A stretch of DNA of 20,838 bases from Cyanobacteria bacterium OH_CBB_238 (GCA_023409995.1 JAEYQN010000045.1:1-20838), one strand, 5' to 3'. Numbered from the stretch's first letter, positions 1 through 7,988 are shown. The notes: generated from the letters alone by a model not told the origin. Made by a program: numbers and translations.

Positions 1-771
1 AAGTATCCTTCCTTGGTCAGTTTGTCATATGATTATACATGTTCTCAAAGATGTGTTTTCTGTCGAGATAAAGTGATGATAATGCCAAGTCCTATTGCAA
101 AAAAATGGGAGTCAATACTTGAGTCTAAAATTATACCAATGTTAAAAGATACTAAGCTATTGGAAATATCTTGTTCTGGAGAATTTTTTGATAGTAAACA
201 TTCTCAAAAAATATTGAAAAAAATTGTTGAAGTGTATCCTGATATTAAATTGCGAATATTTTCAAATGGAATAAATTTTACGCAGGAAAATGTTGAGAAA
301 TTGGGGTTGGTAAAAAATATTGCAGAGGTTTGTTTATCCATTCATTCGGGATCAAAACGTGTACATAGAAAAATTTTCCGATCTGAAACGTATGATAGAG
401 TTTTGGAAAATATGGAATATATAAGTAAGCTTAAAAGAGATAGAGTTTTTGATATATTAAATTTTGAATTTGCGATAAATGTACTTAATTATAAAGATAT
501 AAAAAAATTTATTAAACTTTCAGAAAAGTATGATGCAATGCCAATATTTATAATGGTAAACGATACAACAAATACAGAGTTTGTTAAAAAAGTTGATAAG
601 TTTGCTGTTTTTAAAACAAGTCATTATTTGTACAATGACTTTGTAAAAAGGTTAAGTGATCCCTTTGTCTACAAAAAGTTGCCTGAGTTTTTAAAAATAT
701 TGAAACCAGTTAGTAAGATACAAATTATAAAAAACTATATTCAGCATATGAAAAGTTGTTTTGGGAGGTAA
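1..771 (+). CDS. Radical SAM protein, 5'-truncated by window edge
   Basis: The frame is open from base 1, so the true start lies outside the window; the TTG at 13 is not a convincing start because residues before it (KYPS) align with the interior of the next gene. The visible 256 residues begin just before the radical SAM cluster motif C14-x3-C18-x2-C21, which should bind a [4Fe-4S] cluster and S-adenosylmethionine. An SGE (GGE-like) segment and an FSNG strand follow, as expected in a radical SAM barrel. It is clearly paralogous to the next gene: both share a YP-(S/T)-LV-x2-SYD lead-in, the cluster motif and CRD after it. By analogy with that paralog, a cysteine-rich SPASM-like domain probably lies upstream, outside the window. 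The C-terminal 60 residues are basic and do not match the paralog. The substrate cannot be read from the sequence. The stop codon lies next to the Shine-Dalgarno of the next gene, so the pair is probably one operon. Confidence 0.82.
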   Translation, partial: KYPSLVSLSYDYTCSQRCVFCRDKVMIMPSPIAKKWESILESKIIPMLKDTKLLEISCSGEFFDSKHSQKILKKIVEVYPDIKLRIFSNGINFTQENVEKLGLVKNIAEVCLSIHSGSKRVHRKIFRSETYDRVLENMEYISKLKRDRVFDILNFEFAINVLNYKDIKKFIKLSEKYDAMPIFIMVNDTTNTEFVKKVDKFAVFKTSHYLYNDFVKRLSDPFVYKKLPEFLKILKPVSKIQIIKNYIQHMKSCFGR

Positions 772-773
772 GT

Positions 774-1763
774 TTGGATAAAATAGTTTGTTACAGGCCA
801 TTTAATGAAATCGAGGTTCACGTTGATGGCCGAGTGTACACTTGTTGTCCTGATTATCTGAAAAATCTTTATTATATTGGTAATATTAATGAAGTTGAAA
901 CATTTGATGATATCTGGTATTCACCAAAAGCAATCCAATTGCGAAAAAGTGTAATGTCTCAGTTGTATACTCACTGCAATTTATCTATTTGTGATAGGCG
1001 AGAGTTTTGTGATAACAAAAATCCTGCGTCTGAATATCCAAATTATCCCACACTTGTAAGGTTTTCATATGATAGGCAATGTAATTTAAAGTGTACTATT
1101 TGTAGAGATTTGAAAATTTGTAATAATTTTCAAATCAACAAAAAATATGACAAATTAATTGATAAAATATTTATACCATTATTGAAAAATGCTCAAATAA
1201 TGTCCATAAACTCAGTAGGTGAATTGACTGCAAGCCCGCATTCTATGAAGCTTTTACGTAAAGCTGTGGCAACCTATCCAAACTTAAAGTTTGAAATATT
1301 GACTAATGGTCTTTTATTCAATGAGAGTTTTTGTAAGAAAATGGGGATTCTAAATAGAATGGAAAGGGTTGTTGTTTCTATGCATGCAATAGAAGAAAAA
1401 ACATATGAATCAATTATGATAGGCTCAAATTTTAATAAAGTTAAAAAGAATCTTCAATGGCTTGCCAGCATGAAAAATAGTGGGTTAATTAATGAAATTT
1501 GTTTGATATTTGTGGCTTTTTCTACTAATTACAAAGAAATTCCAGCATTTGTTGAATTTGCTATGAAAAATGGTTTTTATCCAAGTGTATGGGAGTATAG
1601 GCGGCATAATACACTAATGGATCAAAATGCTGATTTGCATGAGATATGGAATCCCAAACATCCTGAGTATACTGAATTTATTTCTGTTATAGAAAAAGTG
1701 AGAGAAAAATATGGTGATTATTGTCGAATGCCTCAACATTTTTTAAACTTAGCTCAGTGTTAA
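774..1763 (+). CDS. Radical SAM protein with N-terminal SPASM-like domain
   Basis: I choose the TTG at 774 because GGGAGG at 763-768 sits five bases upstream and overlaps the previous gene's stop; a TTG at 756 in the same frame lacks such a site. The product is 329 residues. Residues 1-80 form a SPASM-like, cysteine-rich domain (C6, C24, C25, C68, C73, C79) with the typical DG-x-VYTCCP and IGNI segments. Residues 93-300 are the radical SAM domain with C103-x3-C107-x2-C110. In textbook SPASM enzymes the auxiliary cluster domain is C-terminal; here it comes first. From memory this order occurs in a widespread uncharacterised family. The auxiliary domain suggests a second iron-sulfur cluster and a peptide, protein or sugar substrate, but no precursor peptide or partner transferase is visible. 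The stop codon overlaps that of the convergent ABC ATPase gene in a shared TTAA at 1760-1763. Confidence 0.85.
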   Translation: MDKIVCYRPFNEIEVHVDGRVYTCCPDYLKNLYYIGNINEVETFDDIWYSPKAIQLRKSVMSQLYTHCNLSICDRREFCDNKNPASEYPNYPTLVRFSYDRQCNLKCTICRDLKICNNFQINKKYDKLIDKIFIPLLKNAQIMSINSVGELTASPHSMKLLRKAVATYPNLKFEILTNGLLFNESFCKKMGILNRMERVVVSMHAIEEKTYESIMIGSNFNKVKKNLQWLASMKNSGLINEICLIFVAFSTNYKEIPAFVEFAMKNGFYPSVWEYRRHNTLMDQNADLHEIWNPKHPEYTEFISVIEKVREKYGDYCRMPQHFLNLAQC

Positions 1764-2713
1764 GTATATAAAAAACACTTAACCATATAGTTATTTTCAA
1801 TACTTTTAATTGGTGGGTTATTTTTTTTACAAATGTCCATACAATGTAGACATCTTGGTGCAAATGGGCAACCTATAAGATTTTCTTTTATTGATGGTGG
1901 TTGTCCTTTAATTGTTTCTAATGTTTTAGTATTTATATCTGGTAGAGAATTAAGTAACGCTTGCGTATAAGGGTGTTTTGGATTCTTAAATAATTCATCG
2001 TTAGTTGAGTATTCTATAATTGAGCCAGCATACATTACAGCTATATCTTCAGCGTTTTCGGCAACTAATCCAAGATCATGTGATATTAGGATTATCGATG
2101 TATTGTATTTTACTTTTATCTCGTTCAACAGATCCATTATTTGTGCTTGAACGGTCACATCTAATGCCGTTGTTGGTTCATCTGCTATAATTATGTCTGC
2201 ATTGCAAGCTAAAGCCATTGCTATAATTACACGTTGCCTCATCCCCCCTGAAAATTCGTGTGGATAGTTCTTTAATCTTTCTTTTGCATTTGGAATTTTT
2301 ACTTTTTCAAGAGCGAGAATCGCAGCCTCTTCTGCCTTGATACCCGTCAGCTGCTGGTGTAGTTCTACGATTTCTAGAATCTGTTCACCTATTGTGTATA
2401 ATGGGTTCAAAGAGGTCATTGGATCTTGTGGTATAAGAGCAATATGTTTTCCTCTTATTTTCTGCATTTTTTTTTCACTAAATTTGAGAAGATCTTGGTC
2501 TTTATATATAATTTTCCCACTTATTATTTTTGCTGTATTTGGAATAAGTCGCAAGATTGACATTGCGGTGAGTGTTTTGCCGCAACCAGATTCTCCAACA
2601 ACGGCGAGTGTTTTGCCGACTTCTAATTTTAGATTAACATCATAGAGTGCTTGAAATTGACCACTCTGTAAGTTAAATGCTAAATTTAAGTTTTCTATTT
2701 TTAAAATTTCCAT
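1760..2713 (-). CDS. Oligopeptide/dipeptide ABC transporter ATP-binding protein (OppD/DppD type)
   Basis: This 317-residue protein has a complete ABC ATPase core: Walker A GESGCGKT (40-47), Q-loop Q96, signature FSGGMRQR (154-161), Walker B IIIADEP (174-180) and switch H212. The C-terminal oligo_HPY region follows, with HPYTQALL near 247 and a cysteine set (C282, C288, C291, C295, C313) like the iron-sulfur-binding tail of DppD/OppD. The known role is to power import of peptides or similar solutes from the cytoplasmic face of the membrane. No permease, binding protein or second ATPase (OppF/DppF) is adjacent, so it is an orphan here. Paired ATPases are usual in this family, so partners are probably encoded elsewhere. 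The start follows dapF by 43 bases without a strong ribosome-binding site, and it is probably cotranscribed with dapF. OppD versus DppD, or nickel or muropeptide specificity, cannot be decided. Confidence 0.9.
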   Translation of the reverse strand: MEILKIENLNLAFNLQSGQFQALYDVNLKLEVGKTLAVVGESGCGKTLTAMSILRLIPNTAKIISGKIIYKDQDLLKFSEKKMQKIRGKHIALIPQDPMTSLNPLYTIGEQILEIVELHQQLTGIKAEEAAILALEKVKIPNAKERLKNYPHEFSGGMRQRVIIAMALACNADIIIADEPTTALDVTVQAQIMDLLNEIKVKYNTSIILISHDLGLVAENAEDIAVMYAGSIIEYSTNDELFKNPKHPYTQALLNSLPDINTKTLETIKGQPPSIKENLIGCPFAPRCLHCMDICKKNNPPIKSIENNYMVKCFLYT

Positions 2714-2756
2714 TTAAATATTGTTAACCATTGATTGGGATTTGCCAATATACAAT

Positions 2757-3614
2757 CTAACAATCCGGAATGCTTATTGTTCCAGTGAACACATACTCTG
2801 CAGGTCCTGACATATAGACGTCTTTGTTTGTATTCTTTAATGAGCCATCCCACTCTATTATTAAGCTACCACCAGGAAGATTAACTTTTACTTTGTGTTC
2901 ACATAAGTTGTTTAATATTGCTGCCACAACGCTTGCACAAGCACCTGTTCCACAAGCTAAAGTTATTGCACAACCACGCTCCCAAACATCAACTACTAGT
3001 TCTTTTGAAGATATGACTTTAACAAATTCTACATTTGTTTTTTGGGGGAATAGTTCGTGTTTTTCAATATAGTTTCCATATTTAAGAGCCAATTTCTTAG
3101 TATCTTCTTCTGTAAAAATTACGCAGTGTGGATTCCCCATGCTTACAGCATTTGCAATGAAAAATCTATCACCTGCTTCAATGTCGAAATTGAGGTTATC
3201 ATGCACTTTTACTGGAATATTTCTTGGGTCCAGAATAGGTGCTGACATGTTTACTCTAATTGTTTCACTGTCTATAATTTCTGGAACTATAACACCAGCT
3301 TTTGTACTTACACTAAATTGAGTTTTGTCTATAATTCCACTGTCATGCACATACTTTGCAAAACATCTCATTCCGTTACCACACATTTGAGCGATGCTAC
3401 CATCGGAGTTGTAAAAAATCCAACCAATATCAGCACTTTCTTCATATGGGTTAACTATAATAAGTCCATCTGCACCAATGCCAAAATTTCTGTCACACAA
3501 TATTGTTGCCAAATTATCTGTTGGTATTTTAACTTTTTCATATTCTTTATAATTTAGTATTATAAAATCATTTCCCAAACCTTGCATTTTGGTAAAATTT
3601 ATTGATGTTGTCAT
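2757..3614 (-). CDS. dapF: Diaminopimelate epimerase
   Basis: The enzyme converts LL-diaminopimelate to the meso form, the direct precursor for peptidoglycan cross-links and lysine, in the cytoplasm. The 285-residue length is normal for the family. The signature KMQGLGNDF is at residues 9-17. The two catalytic cysteines are both present: C78 in MCGNGMRC and C221 in LACGTGAC. The substrate-binding pair E212-R213 lies eight residues before C221, as expected. The loop between them reads GCAIT rather than the common GAGET, a mild variation. The start is well supported by AAGGAG five bases upstream (minus strand, 3620-3625). It lies 34 bases downstream of the exported glycosidase gene and 43 bases upstream of the ABC ATPase gene, all on the same strand, so the three are probably one transcript. 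Confidence 0.96.
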   Translation of the reverse strand: MTTSINFTKMQGLGNDFIILNYKEYEKVKIPTDNLATILCDRNFGIGADGLIIVNPYEESADIGWIFYNSDGSIAQMCGNGMRCFAKYVHDSGIIDKTQFSVSTKAGVIVPEIIDSETIRVNMSAPILDPRNIPVKVHDNLNFDIEAGDRFFIANAVSMGNPHCVIFTEEDTKKLALKYGNYIEKHELFPQKTNVEFVKVISSKELVVDVWERGCAITLACGTGACASVVAAILNNLCEHKVKVNLPGGSLIIEWDGSLKNTNKDVYMSGPAEYVFTGTISIPDC

Positions 3615-3648
3615 TATGTCTCCTTATACATGGAATTTTTATAACCGT

Positions 3649-5637
3649 CTAATCCCTGTGGCGTTTAAACCATCTCTTTTTCTTTTTAAGAGGTGTTTTA
3701 AAGCTTTTGGGTTCTTCAAGAACAAGAGGCTTACTAGGATTATACACCCTTGCTTTAAGAGCATCAATATATTTTTGATCTAGGTGAGCATAATCAAAAA
3801 GAACTACTCCATCGGTTCCAAGTTTTCGTGATTCTTGAATTTGCATTAATAGATCATCAAATGCTCCACCCATAAATGTCACAAATAGTCCAGGATAGAT
3901 TTTTATGTTACTTCCTGCATTTACCCTTATGTCTTTTATCATTGAAGAGGCAGTAGTTTTATCGCTGGTTAAAATAAGAGGAGTAAATCCGTCTACATAG
4001 TTATTTAAAGACCATGTTTTCCAGTCTTGCATTTTTGTTTCAAGACTTTTTTGCCTGTCTGGAAAAACCACTGTTGTTAAAGTAATTCCATACTTTGTTG
4101 TTACTTGTTTAACTTGACAAACAAAGTTGGATACCTTATCTTGCCTGTATTTTGCCCATATGTTCCATGCATCGGTATTGTATTTTATGTCAATAGGATC
4201 AACGCAAAATCTTCTTTTAAATTCATCTCTAGCATAGTTTGTATATCCCCAGTTTGTCATGTCGTAATTACCGAATTTTGCAGCTATAGATTGAGGATAT
4301 CTGATATAATCTAAATTTATCCCGTCAGGACAATAGTTTACAACTATTTCATTTATTATAGATAAAAGATAATTCTGCACATCTGGGTTGGCAGGATCTA
4401 TAAAATATCCATTATGCTCAGAAATTGATGCCACCGGAGTTGATGAAGCATAGCCTGCTTTGGTAGTATTTGCCCAGTTTGGATACACGTTTAATACGTT
4501 TTTAGGACTGCTACAAGGTGGTTGATTTCCAACGTAAAATGTTTCGAACCATATGTTTACTTTGATATTTCTTTTATGTGCTTCGTCGATCCATACTTTT
4601 AACGGGTCGAAACCTATAAATGATTCGTTTTGGTTTATTACGCCGTAGTTATTAAGAACTTGGCTTGGATATATTGTTTTACCGTGAAAATATGTTTCAA
4701 GGAAAATATTATTTATTCCTACATTTTGTAATTTATCTAATGTTTTAACAATATCTTCGGGTGTTTTTTCTGTTGGTCTTATCCATATGCCTTTTAATTC
4801 TTCAGCTCTGTATGGAATAGCATGCTTTATAGCTAGGTTTGCTGCTTCAGAAGCCTGACTGATGTATAATTGAGCATTGGCTTCGTCTCTTTCGGCTTTC
4901 CTCAGTTCTTCTTTTGCTTTTGCAATATATCCAAGAGAGGCTTTATCATCATATAGAACATCTATTGATCTATAATATTCCATTAAAGAGTTAGCTTCTT
5001 TAATTTTTTCTTTTGCTGCAAAAATTAAACTATCAGAAGTTAAATAAGAGTGGAGCTTGTTATTTTGATTATCAATAAGTATTTTAGAGCCGATGCTTAT
5101 ATTTTCATTTATCCACTTTTTCGCATTACCATGGCCACTGATAACAAATCCTGAAGGTGGAATTAATGAGTCTGCACCGTTTAGTTGAATTACTGTATTG
5201 TCAATTACAATGGCTTCTGACCCAAATTCATTTGTACCTGTTCTTACTCCATAAGAAGGAGTATAGATGATTAATTGATTACTGCCTCTTAATCCAGGGT
5301 AATAGCTGTTTGTTGAATTTGCTGAAGTTGGATCTATATTGCTTATGGTTGTGCTGTCATCTTTATATATGTATTCAGATGGAGGTTTTGTTGCATTTTG
5401 AGGAATTAGCGGTTGTGCTATAGGGCAACTATTACTTATACTAACTATGCTGTCCGATGCTTGGTTTGATTTTTGTTGTCTTTTGTTTACGTCGTTTTGG
5501 GGCTTTATTTTTGTATTTGTAGGCTTTACATTTGAAATTGGTGGTGTAAAACTTTTTAGCACTACTTCATCCCCGAATGTAACTAAAGGTTGTGATATTA
5601 TGCTTGTTAAAATTAGAACTTTTATTATATTTTTCAT
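3649..5637 (-). CDS. Exported family-10-like glycosyl hydrolase (GHL10)
   Basis: The 662-residue product begins with a Sec signal peptide: basic MKNIIK, a hydrophobic stretch to about residue 19, and likely cleavage near FG-DE (22-23). Residues 25-115 are low-complexity and polar, probably a linker. A small conserved segment around 141-190 contains the GFVISGHG motif. A helical region rich in K, E and A spans 200-275. The GHL10 catalytic barrel (formerly DUF187, PF02638) covers about 280-620, with LKGIWIRP near its start, a WFETF motif at 363-367 and the hallmark LDYIRYP at 442-448. The tail is strongly basic (KKKKRWFKRHRD). E. coli DigH (YddW), of the same family, cleaves denuded peptidoglycan glycans, and the dapF neighbour fits a wall role; the substrate remains an inference. 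No clear Shine-Dalgarno precedes the start. Confidence 0.88.
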   Translation of the reverse strand: MKNIIKVLILTSIISQPLVTFGDEVVLKSFTPPISNVKPTNTKIKPQNDVNKRQQKSNQASDSIVSISNSCPIAQPLIPQNATKPPSEYIYKDDSTTISNIDPTSANSTNSYYPGLRGSNQLIIYTPSYGVRTGTNEFGSEAIVIDNTVIQLNGADSLIPPSGFVISGHGNAKKWINENISIGSKILIDNQNNKLHSYLTSDSLIFAAKEKIKEANSLMEYYRSIDVLYDDKASLGYIAKAKEELRKAERDEANAQLYISQASEAANLAIKHAIPYRAEELKGIWIRPTEKTPEDIVKTLDKLQNVGINNIFLETYFHGKTIYPSQVLNNYGVINQNESFIGFDPLKVWIDEAHKRNIKVNIWFETFYVGNQPPCSSPKNVLNVYPNWANTTKAGYASSTPVASISEHNGYFIDPANPDVQNYLLSIINEIVVNYCPDGINLDYIRYPQSIAAKFGNYDMTNWGYTNYARDEFKRRFCVDPIDIKYNTDAWNIWAKYRQDKVSNFVCQVKQVTTKYGITLTTVVFPDRQKSLETKMQDWKTWSLNNYVDGFTPLILTSDKTTASSMIKDIRVNAGSNIKIYPGLFVTFMGGAFDDLLMQIQESRKLGTDGVVLFDYAHLDQKYIDALKARVYNPSKPLVLEEPKSFKTPLKKKKRWFKRHRD

Positions 5638-5717
5638 AATTAAATACTACAACATCAAGATAATATGTTAATCCTTGAAATAGTCGATTTGAAAGCATAA
5701 TTAAAAAATAATTAAAA

Positions 5718-5746
5718 TTGTAAGAACTGTGCTTTTTTTATATTAT
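5718..5746 (+). promoter_or_regulatory. Predicted sigma-70 promoter of dnaJ-like gene
   Basis: TTGTAA (5718-5723), a 17-base spacer and TATTAT (5741-5746) lie upstream of the J-protein start at 5774. The match is 4/6 and 5/6 to consensus with ideal spacing. I see no CIRCE-like inverted repeat in the 136-base divergent gap, so HrcA control is not supported. Confidence 0.45.
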
Positions 5747-5773
5747 TATGAAAAATAAGGAGTTTATAACTTA

Positions 5774-6817
5774 ATGAAATATAAAGATTATTACAAAATA
5801 TTAGGCGTTGAAAGATCTTCAACTGAAGCACAGATAAAGTCAGCTTATAGAAAATTGGCAAGGAAATATCATCCGGATGTTAATAAAGCACCCGATGCAG
5901 TTGAAAAATTTAAGGACATAAATGAAGCATATGAGGTTCTTTCTGACAAAGAAAAACGAGGTCGTTATGATAGCCTTGGTGCAAATTGGCAATCCGGTTC
6001 TGATTTTACTCCACCTCCGGGTTTTGAGGGCTTCGATTTTCGCCAAGGAGGCTATGGGCAAGGTGGGTATAGTCAATCCTTTGGCGATTTTGGCGGTTTT
6101 TCAGACTTCTTTAGTTCTTTATTTGGTGATTTTTCCTCTGCTCAAAGTAGCGGACGTCAAAGCAAACGAGGTTTTTCATATGATGATTTAGGTTCTTTTT
6201 CTTCATCAGCTAGACAAGGCTCTAGCAAAGCAGCTAGAAAACAATTGGATTTAGACATAACTCAAGAGCTCAAAGTCACTGCTAAAGATTTAATGGCCGA
6301 TAAGCCAATCAATGTCAAAATTAACACTATGAGCAAATGCCCTAAATGTGATGGGGTAGGTTCAGTTTGCTACAACTGCGGAGGAGCTGGCGTTATCAGT
6401 GAAACAAAGAACCTAAGTGTTAAAATTCCAAAAGGAGTTAAGGAAGGTCAAAAAATAAGGCTTGTAAACGAAGGAAAATCCGACGGGCTTGGAAGAAAGG
6501 GAGATCTGTTTTTTGTAATTAAGTTCAGTGATGGGGAATACTCTATTGATAATGAAGATTTAACAAAAACTGTAGAAATTTCACCTGCCGAAGCAGTATT
6601 GGGTGGTAAAAAAGAAATACAAACCCTACATGGTATAGTAAATATTAAAATTCCGCCAGAAACTCGCTATGGTAAACTATTAAGATTAAAAGAACTAGGT
6701 TTGCCAAAAAAATCAGGCGGTTATGGAAACTTAAGTGTTAGAATTCTAATTAATATTCCTGAAAAACTAACAAATGAACAAATATCTTTGTATAAAAAAT
6801 TAAGAGACGTTGAATAA
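5774..6817 (+). CDS. dnaJ: DnaJ-type co-chaperone with a reduced zinc finger
   Basis: The 347-residue protein carries an N-terminal J domain (about 1-70) with the DnaK-stimulating HPD motif at 33-35. A long G/F/S-rich stretch follows (about 75-150), then the two C-terminal beta-sandwich substrate-binding domains (about 155-345). Canonical DnaJ has four CxxCxGxG repeats forming two zinc sites; here there are only two CxxC pairs (C189-C192 and C199-C202), separated by just six residues. It is therefore intermediate between type I DnaJ and zinc-free CbpA-type proteins, and probably holds one zinc ion. The expected role is to deliver unfolded clients to DnaK. AAGGAG at 5757-5762 precedes the ATG by 11 bases. 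No dnaK or grpE is adjacent. The stop lies two bases from the stop of the convergent 157-residue gene. Confidence 0.9.
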   Translation: MKYKDYYKILGVERSSTEAQIKSAYRKLARKYHPDVNKAPDAVEKFKDINEAYEVLSDKEKRGRYDSLGANWQSGSDFTPPPGFEGFDFRQGGYGQGGYSQSFGDFGGFSDFFSSLFGDFSSAQSSGRQSKRGFSYDDLGSFSSSARQGSSKAARKQLDLDITQELKVTAKDLMADKPINVKINTMSKCPKCDGVGSVCYNCGGAGVISETKNLSVKIPKGVKEGQKIRLVNEGKSDGLGRKGDLFFVIKFSDGEYSIDNEDLTKTVEISPAEAVLGGKKEIQTLHGIVNIKIPPETRYGKLLRLKELGLPKKSGGYGNLSVRILINIPEKLTNEQISLYKKLRDVE

Positions 6818-6819
6818 TA

Positions 6820-7293
6820 TTAAATGTTTAGAAATTTTGTCAATTTTGATATAACGCCCTTTATGCCTGACGAATGTGGAATGAGGGCGTTTGTTTTATA
6901 GGGAGTGTATGCATTGATAATGTTCTTAGGAAGCTCATCTCCTTTTTGTAGGGTGAAAGCTATCATTTCAATATAATCATTTTGCTCTTGAGCATAGTCT
7001 TTATCTTTTTTTCTTATATCTTCATCTGCCTCCAGATAGCATAATGCCTTCCAAGCTGTTTGAATAGATGGATCTGTTGATTCAGGAGGAAACTTTAAAA
7101 GAGCATCTCTAACACAGCATTTTTCAGTTAGTGCTTCCAAAATTATTTTAGAGACAAATTTGCGACTTTCAACAATAACTTCAAGATCAATTGTTTTCTT
7201 TTGTTTTAAACTTTCTATCGATTTTATTGTTATATTGTAGATCGTTAGCAGAATTTTTTTAATTAACTCTATTATTTTGCTAATGTCAAACAT
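6820..7293 (-). CDS. Hypothetical protein downstream of BlaI-type repressor
   Basis: I do not recognise this 157-residue protein. The N-terminus is amphipathic and aliphatic (MFDISKIIELIKKILL), and might associate with a membrane, but it is not a clear signal peptide. A central segment, DPSIQTAWKALCYLEADEDI, looks like a conserved helical core, followed by a charged KKDKDY stretch and a C-terminal basic helix. Adjacent cysteines occur near residues 59-60 (KCCVRD). Its start overlaps the end of the repressor gene by 22 bases, and only a weak GAAAAAGA precedes the ATG, so it is probably translated by coupling with the repressor. In BlaI/MecI systems this position often holds the BlaR1 membrane protease; this protein is far too short and lacks an HExxH motif, so it is not a BlaR1. 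Confidence 0.65.
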   Translation of the reverse strand: MFDISKIIELIKKILLTIYNITIKSIESLKQKKTIDLEVIVESRKFVSKIILEALTEKCCVRDALLKFPPESTDPSIQTAWKALCYLEADEDIRKKDKDYAQEQNDYIEMIAFTLQKGDELPKNIINAYTPYKTNALIPHSSGIKGVISKLTKFLNI

Positions 7294-7622
7294 TCTTTTT
7301 CAAGTGCTTTCATAAGCGATCTTATGTCATTATTAAAATATTGTTTGGTAAGCTTTTTTATGGCACTTTGAGCCATTTCTTCTCTTGAAGCAATAGATTT
7401 ATAGTAGAATTTTTTACCCTTTTTATATCTTAGCAAGATGCTTTTTTCTACAAGCCTGTCCATTACTGTTTTTGCTGTTGTGTAGGCCCTTATATTTCCA
7501 CTATTGTTTATCATTTCAAGAACTTCATTAACAGATATATCTGCCATGTTGTTTTCGGCTTCTTCCATAAACCAAACGGCACTTAAAATCTCGTTTTCAA
7601 GAGAGCCATGAGAATAATTCAT
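7272..7622 (-). CDS. BlaI/MecI/CopY-type winged-helix repressor
   Basis: I place the start at the ATG at 7622 (116 residues, MNYSHGSLENEI...) because AAAAAGG (7631-7637, minus strand) lies upstream at good spacing; a longer in-frame version adds 21 unrelated-looking residues. The N-terminal LENEILSAVW, the VNEVLEMI helix and the recognition region AYTTAKTVMDRLVEKSIL match the BlaI/MecI winged helix, followed by the wing RYKKGKKFYYKS and a C-terminal dimerisation helix. Such proteins repress by binding promoter dyads and are classically inactivated by cleavage by a BlaR1/MecR1 protease. No such protease is encoded in the window, and no beta-lactamase is nearby. A dyad at 7648-7661 overlaps its predicted promoter and could be an autoregulatory operator (inference). 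The inducing signal is unknown. Confidence 0.82.
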   Translation of the reverse strand: MNYSHGSLENEILSAVWFMEEAENNMADISVNEVLEMINNSGNIRAYTTAKTVMDRLVEKSILLRYKKGKKFYYKSIASREEMAQSAIKKLTKQYFNNDIRSLMKALEKECLTLAK

Positions 7623-7647
7623 CTGATTTTCCTTTTTAGAATATAGC

Positions 7648-7661
7648 ACTACATGCATAGT
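7648..7661. promoter_or_regulatory. Imperfect dyad, candidate operator of the BlaI-type gene
   Basis: The plus strand reads ACTACATGCATAGT, an ACTA...TAGT dyad around a CATG core. It sits at the predicted -10/start region of the repressor gene, where an autorepressor would be expected to bind. It is not an exact match to the TACA/TGTA-type operators known for BlaI and MecI. This is a candidate only. Confidence 0.25.
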
Positions 7662-7685
7662 AATATAAAAAATTATAGAATTCAA
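7657..7685 (-). promoter_or_regulatory. Predicted promoter of the BlaI-type repressor gene
   Basis: On the minus strand TTGAAT (7685-7680), 17 bases and TACTAT (7662-7657) give a plausible start near 7650 and a leader of about 28 bases. A second option is the extended -10 TGCTATATT (7648-7640), but it would start inside the Shine-Dalgarno. Weak evidence. Confidence 0.3.
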
Positions 7686-7686
7686 G

Positions 7687-7977
7687 TTATCTGGTTAAGT
7701 TATCAAATTCAAAGTTTGGTTCGTCAGGCAAAGTGCGCCCAGGATTTGGTAATCTTGTTGTATCTTCAGCTCCTATGTATACGACATTACCTACTCGTTT
7801 ATTTTGATTTAGGTTAGTTTGGGTGCCCATAAATTTGTCATATTTGGACTCAACCTTAAAAAAAGCACCATCTTTCCCTGCATTAGCGCCACATCCTGAA
7901 CATATAACAGCCAATGCAAAAGTCAATACAAAAATGTTAAAAATCTTGCATCTGAACATCTTTTTTTTACTAACCAT
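7687..7977 (-). CDS. Small predicted lipoprotein
   Basis: The 96-residue product starts with a basic segment (MVSKKKMFRCK), a hydrophobic helix (about 12-25) and a CSGC sequence ending at C29, which resembles a signal-peptidase II lipobox with a non-standard Cys at -3 (usually Leu). If C29 is lipidated, the mature part is a 68-residue polar, proline-containing peptide with no recognised domain (VVYIGAEDTTRLPNPGR is its most distinctive stretch). An ordinary signal peptide with cleavage after ANA is the alternative. It has its own predicted extended -10 promoter and lies 64 bases upstream of the repressor start on the same strand, so read-through into the repressor gene is possible. Function unknown. 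Confidence 0.62.
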   Translation of the reverse strand: MVSKKKMFRCKIFNIFVLTFALAVICSGCGANAGKDGAFFKVESKYDKFMGTQTNLNQNKRVGNVVYIGAEDTTRLPNPGRTLPDEPNFEFDNLTR

Positions 7978-7988
7978 TAGTTAACCTA

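Noticed and set aside
756..1763. Possibility that the two radical-SAM genes are one gene broken by a frameshift
   Set aside because: The first frame ends just where a good GGGAGG site and TTG start for the second appear, and each gene has its own radical SAM motif; they are tandem paralogs.
2337..2645. Plus-strand open frame opposite the ABC ATPase
   Set aside because: It lies entirely within the ATPase gene, which has all ABC motifs; the antisense frame has no domain-like content or ribosome-binding site.
2714..2756. Hairpin between dapF and the ABC ATPase gene as a terminator
   Set aside because: The ATTGG/CCAAT stem has only five pairs and no following T-run, so it is unlikely to stop transcription.
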